From assembly GCF_002001085.1 (NCBI RefSeq), contig NZ_MUNU01000017.1, positions 1 to 64,000 on the forward strand: a stretch of DNA of 64,000 nucleotides, read 5' to 3'. Below the pieces are notes generated by a model. It was not told the origin of the DNA. It worked only from the letters and a program-made list of their open reading frames with translations, and ran no database searches. This stretch comes from Rhodanobacter sp. B05 (lineage in GTDB: Bacteria; Pseudomonadota; Gammaproteobacteria; Xanthomonadales; Rhodanobacteraceae). Of the stretch, positions 63,873 through 64,000 are shown piece by piece (within the stretch, counting starts at the first letter, position 1; the number at the start of each line of letters is the position of its first letter). A program made the translations under genes and the position numbers.

Positions 63873-64000
63873 ATGTTCATACTAAGTCTCCTCTATCTCG
63901 CGCTCACCATCGTTCGACCGCAGGACTACTTGCCCGCGCTGACCGGCATTCCGCTGTTGCCGGGAGTACTCGGCCTGGCGTTTCTGGCATGGGCGATCAG
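63873..64000 (+). CDS. O-antigen ligase/polymerase-like membrane protein, 5' fragment
   Basis: Only the first 42 codons are in the window. They encode a hydrophobic start (MFILSLLYLALTIVRPQDYL) followed by PALTGIPLLPGVLGLAFLAWAI. The VRPQ-Y-PAL pattern after a first helix is reminiscent of O-antigen ligase or Wzy-like proteins of exopolysaccharide loci. The fragment is too short for certainty. If right, it places the NRPS genes inside a polysaccharide locus. The gene runs off the right edge. Confidence 0.5.
   Translation, partial: MFILSLLYLALTIVRPQDYLPALTGIPLLPGVLGLAFLAWAI

Noticed and set aside
63652..63885. Small Arg-rich open frame before the ligase-like gene
   Set aside because: It overlaps the next start, has no ribosome site and no family resemblance.
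1..64000. CRISPR arrays, tRNA or rRNA genes
   Set aside because: No regularly spaced repeat array, cloverleaf with a CCA end or rRNA-like stretch was found by eye in the gaps. Small RNA genes could be missed without a covariance search.

Overview
The window is GC-rich, densely coded DNA from a gammaproteobacterium. The gene set suggests the Xanthomonadales, probably a Rhodanobacter/Dyella/Luteibacter-like member of the Rhodanobacteraceae. It includes a tricorn-like S41 protease, lipoprotein peptidyl-dipeptidase Dcp, a YcgL protein, PutA without an N-terminal ribbon-helix-helix domain, an aa3 oxidase cluster and a TonB receptor. The assignment rests on protein character and gene content only, because no rRNA gene is present.

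Left part (1-37,200): mostly chromosomal housekeeping and envelope genes. Four tandem paralogues encode inner-membrane TolB-like/TPR proteins (246-7881). Next come free-methionine-sulfoxide reductase and bioD, the tricorn protease, a 115-residue protein, Dcp, a Kef-type antiporter, a 1147-residue ankyrin protein, YcgL and a coniferyl-aldehyde-type dehydrogenase. A same-strand set follows: AraC regulator, beta-helix lipoprotein, di-haem cytochrome c lipoprotein, TonB receptor, aldehyde dehydrogenase. A 17-bp direct repeat, a probable regulator-binding site, lies between the AraC gene and the set. PutA and a cytochrome oxidase cluster (DUF2244, ctaC, ctaD, a 43-residue membrane protein, ctaE) complete this part. 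The oxidase cluster lacks ctaG and ends at a strong hairpin.

Right part (37,360-64,000): an accessory biosynthetic region. It has an Sfp-type phosphopantetheinyl transferase, a polyprenyl-phosphate sugar transferase, a membrane-anchored heparinase/alginate-lyase-like protein, a membrane J-domain protein, three cupin-like (JmjC-type) putative Fe(II)/2-oxoglutarate oxygenases, a PAPS sulfotransferase and a secreted protein of unknown function. Two overlapping megasynthase genes follow (49819-57102 and 57099-63557). The first reads A-T-KS-AT-ACP-aminotransferase and the second C-A-T-C-A-T. The right edge cuts a gene that begins like an O-antigen ligase/polymerase.

Reading the binding-pocket residues by eye suggests valine for the first A domain and glycine for the last. 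The AT carries malonyl motifs. There is no ketoreductase, and an aminotransferase follows the ACP. The assembly line may therefore make a 3,4-diamino acid (an amino analogue of a Val-derived statine) joined to two more residues ending in Gly. No thioesterase or reductase release domain is present. The peptide line lies between a sugar-priming transferase and an O-antigen-ligase-like gene, together with a sulfotransferase and three oxygenases. This is the most unusual feature of the window and could mean a peptide-modified exopolysaccharide, although a free lipopeptide-like metabolite next to a polysaccharide locus is equally possible.
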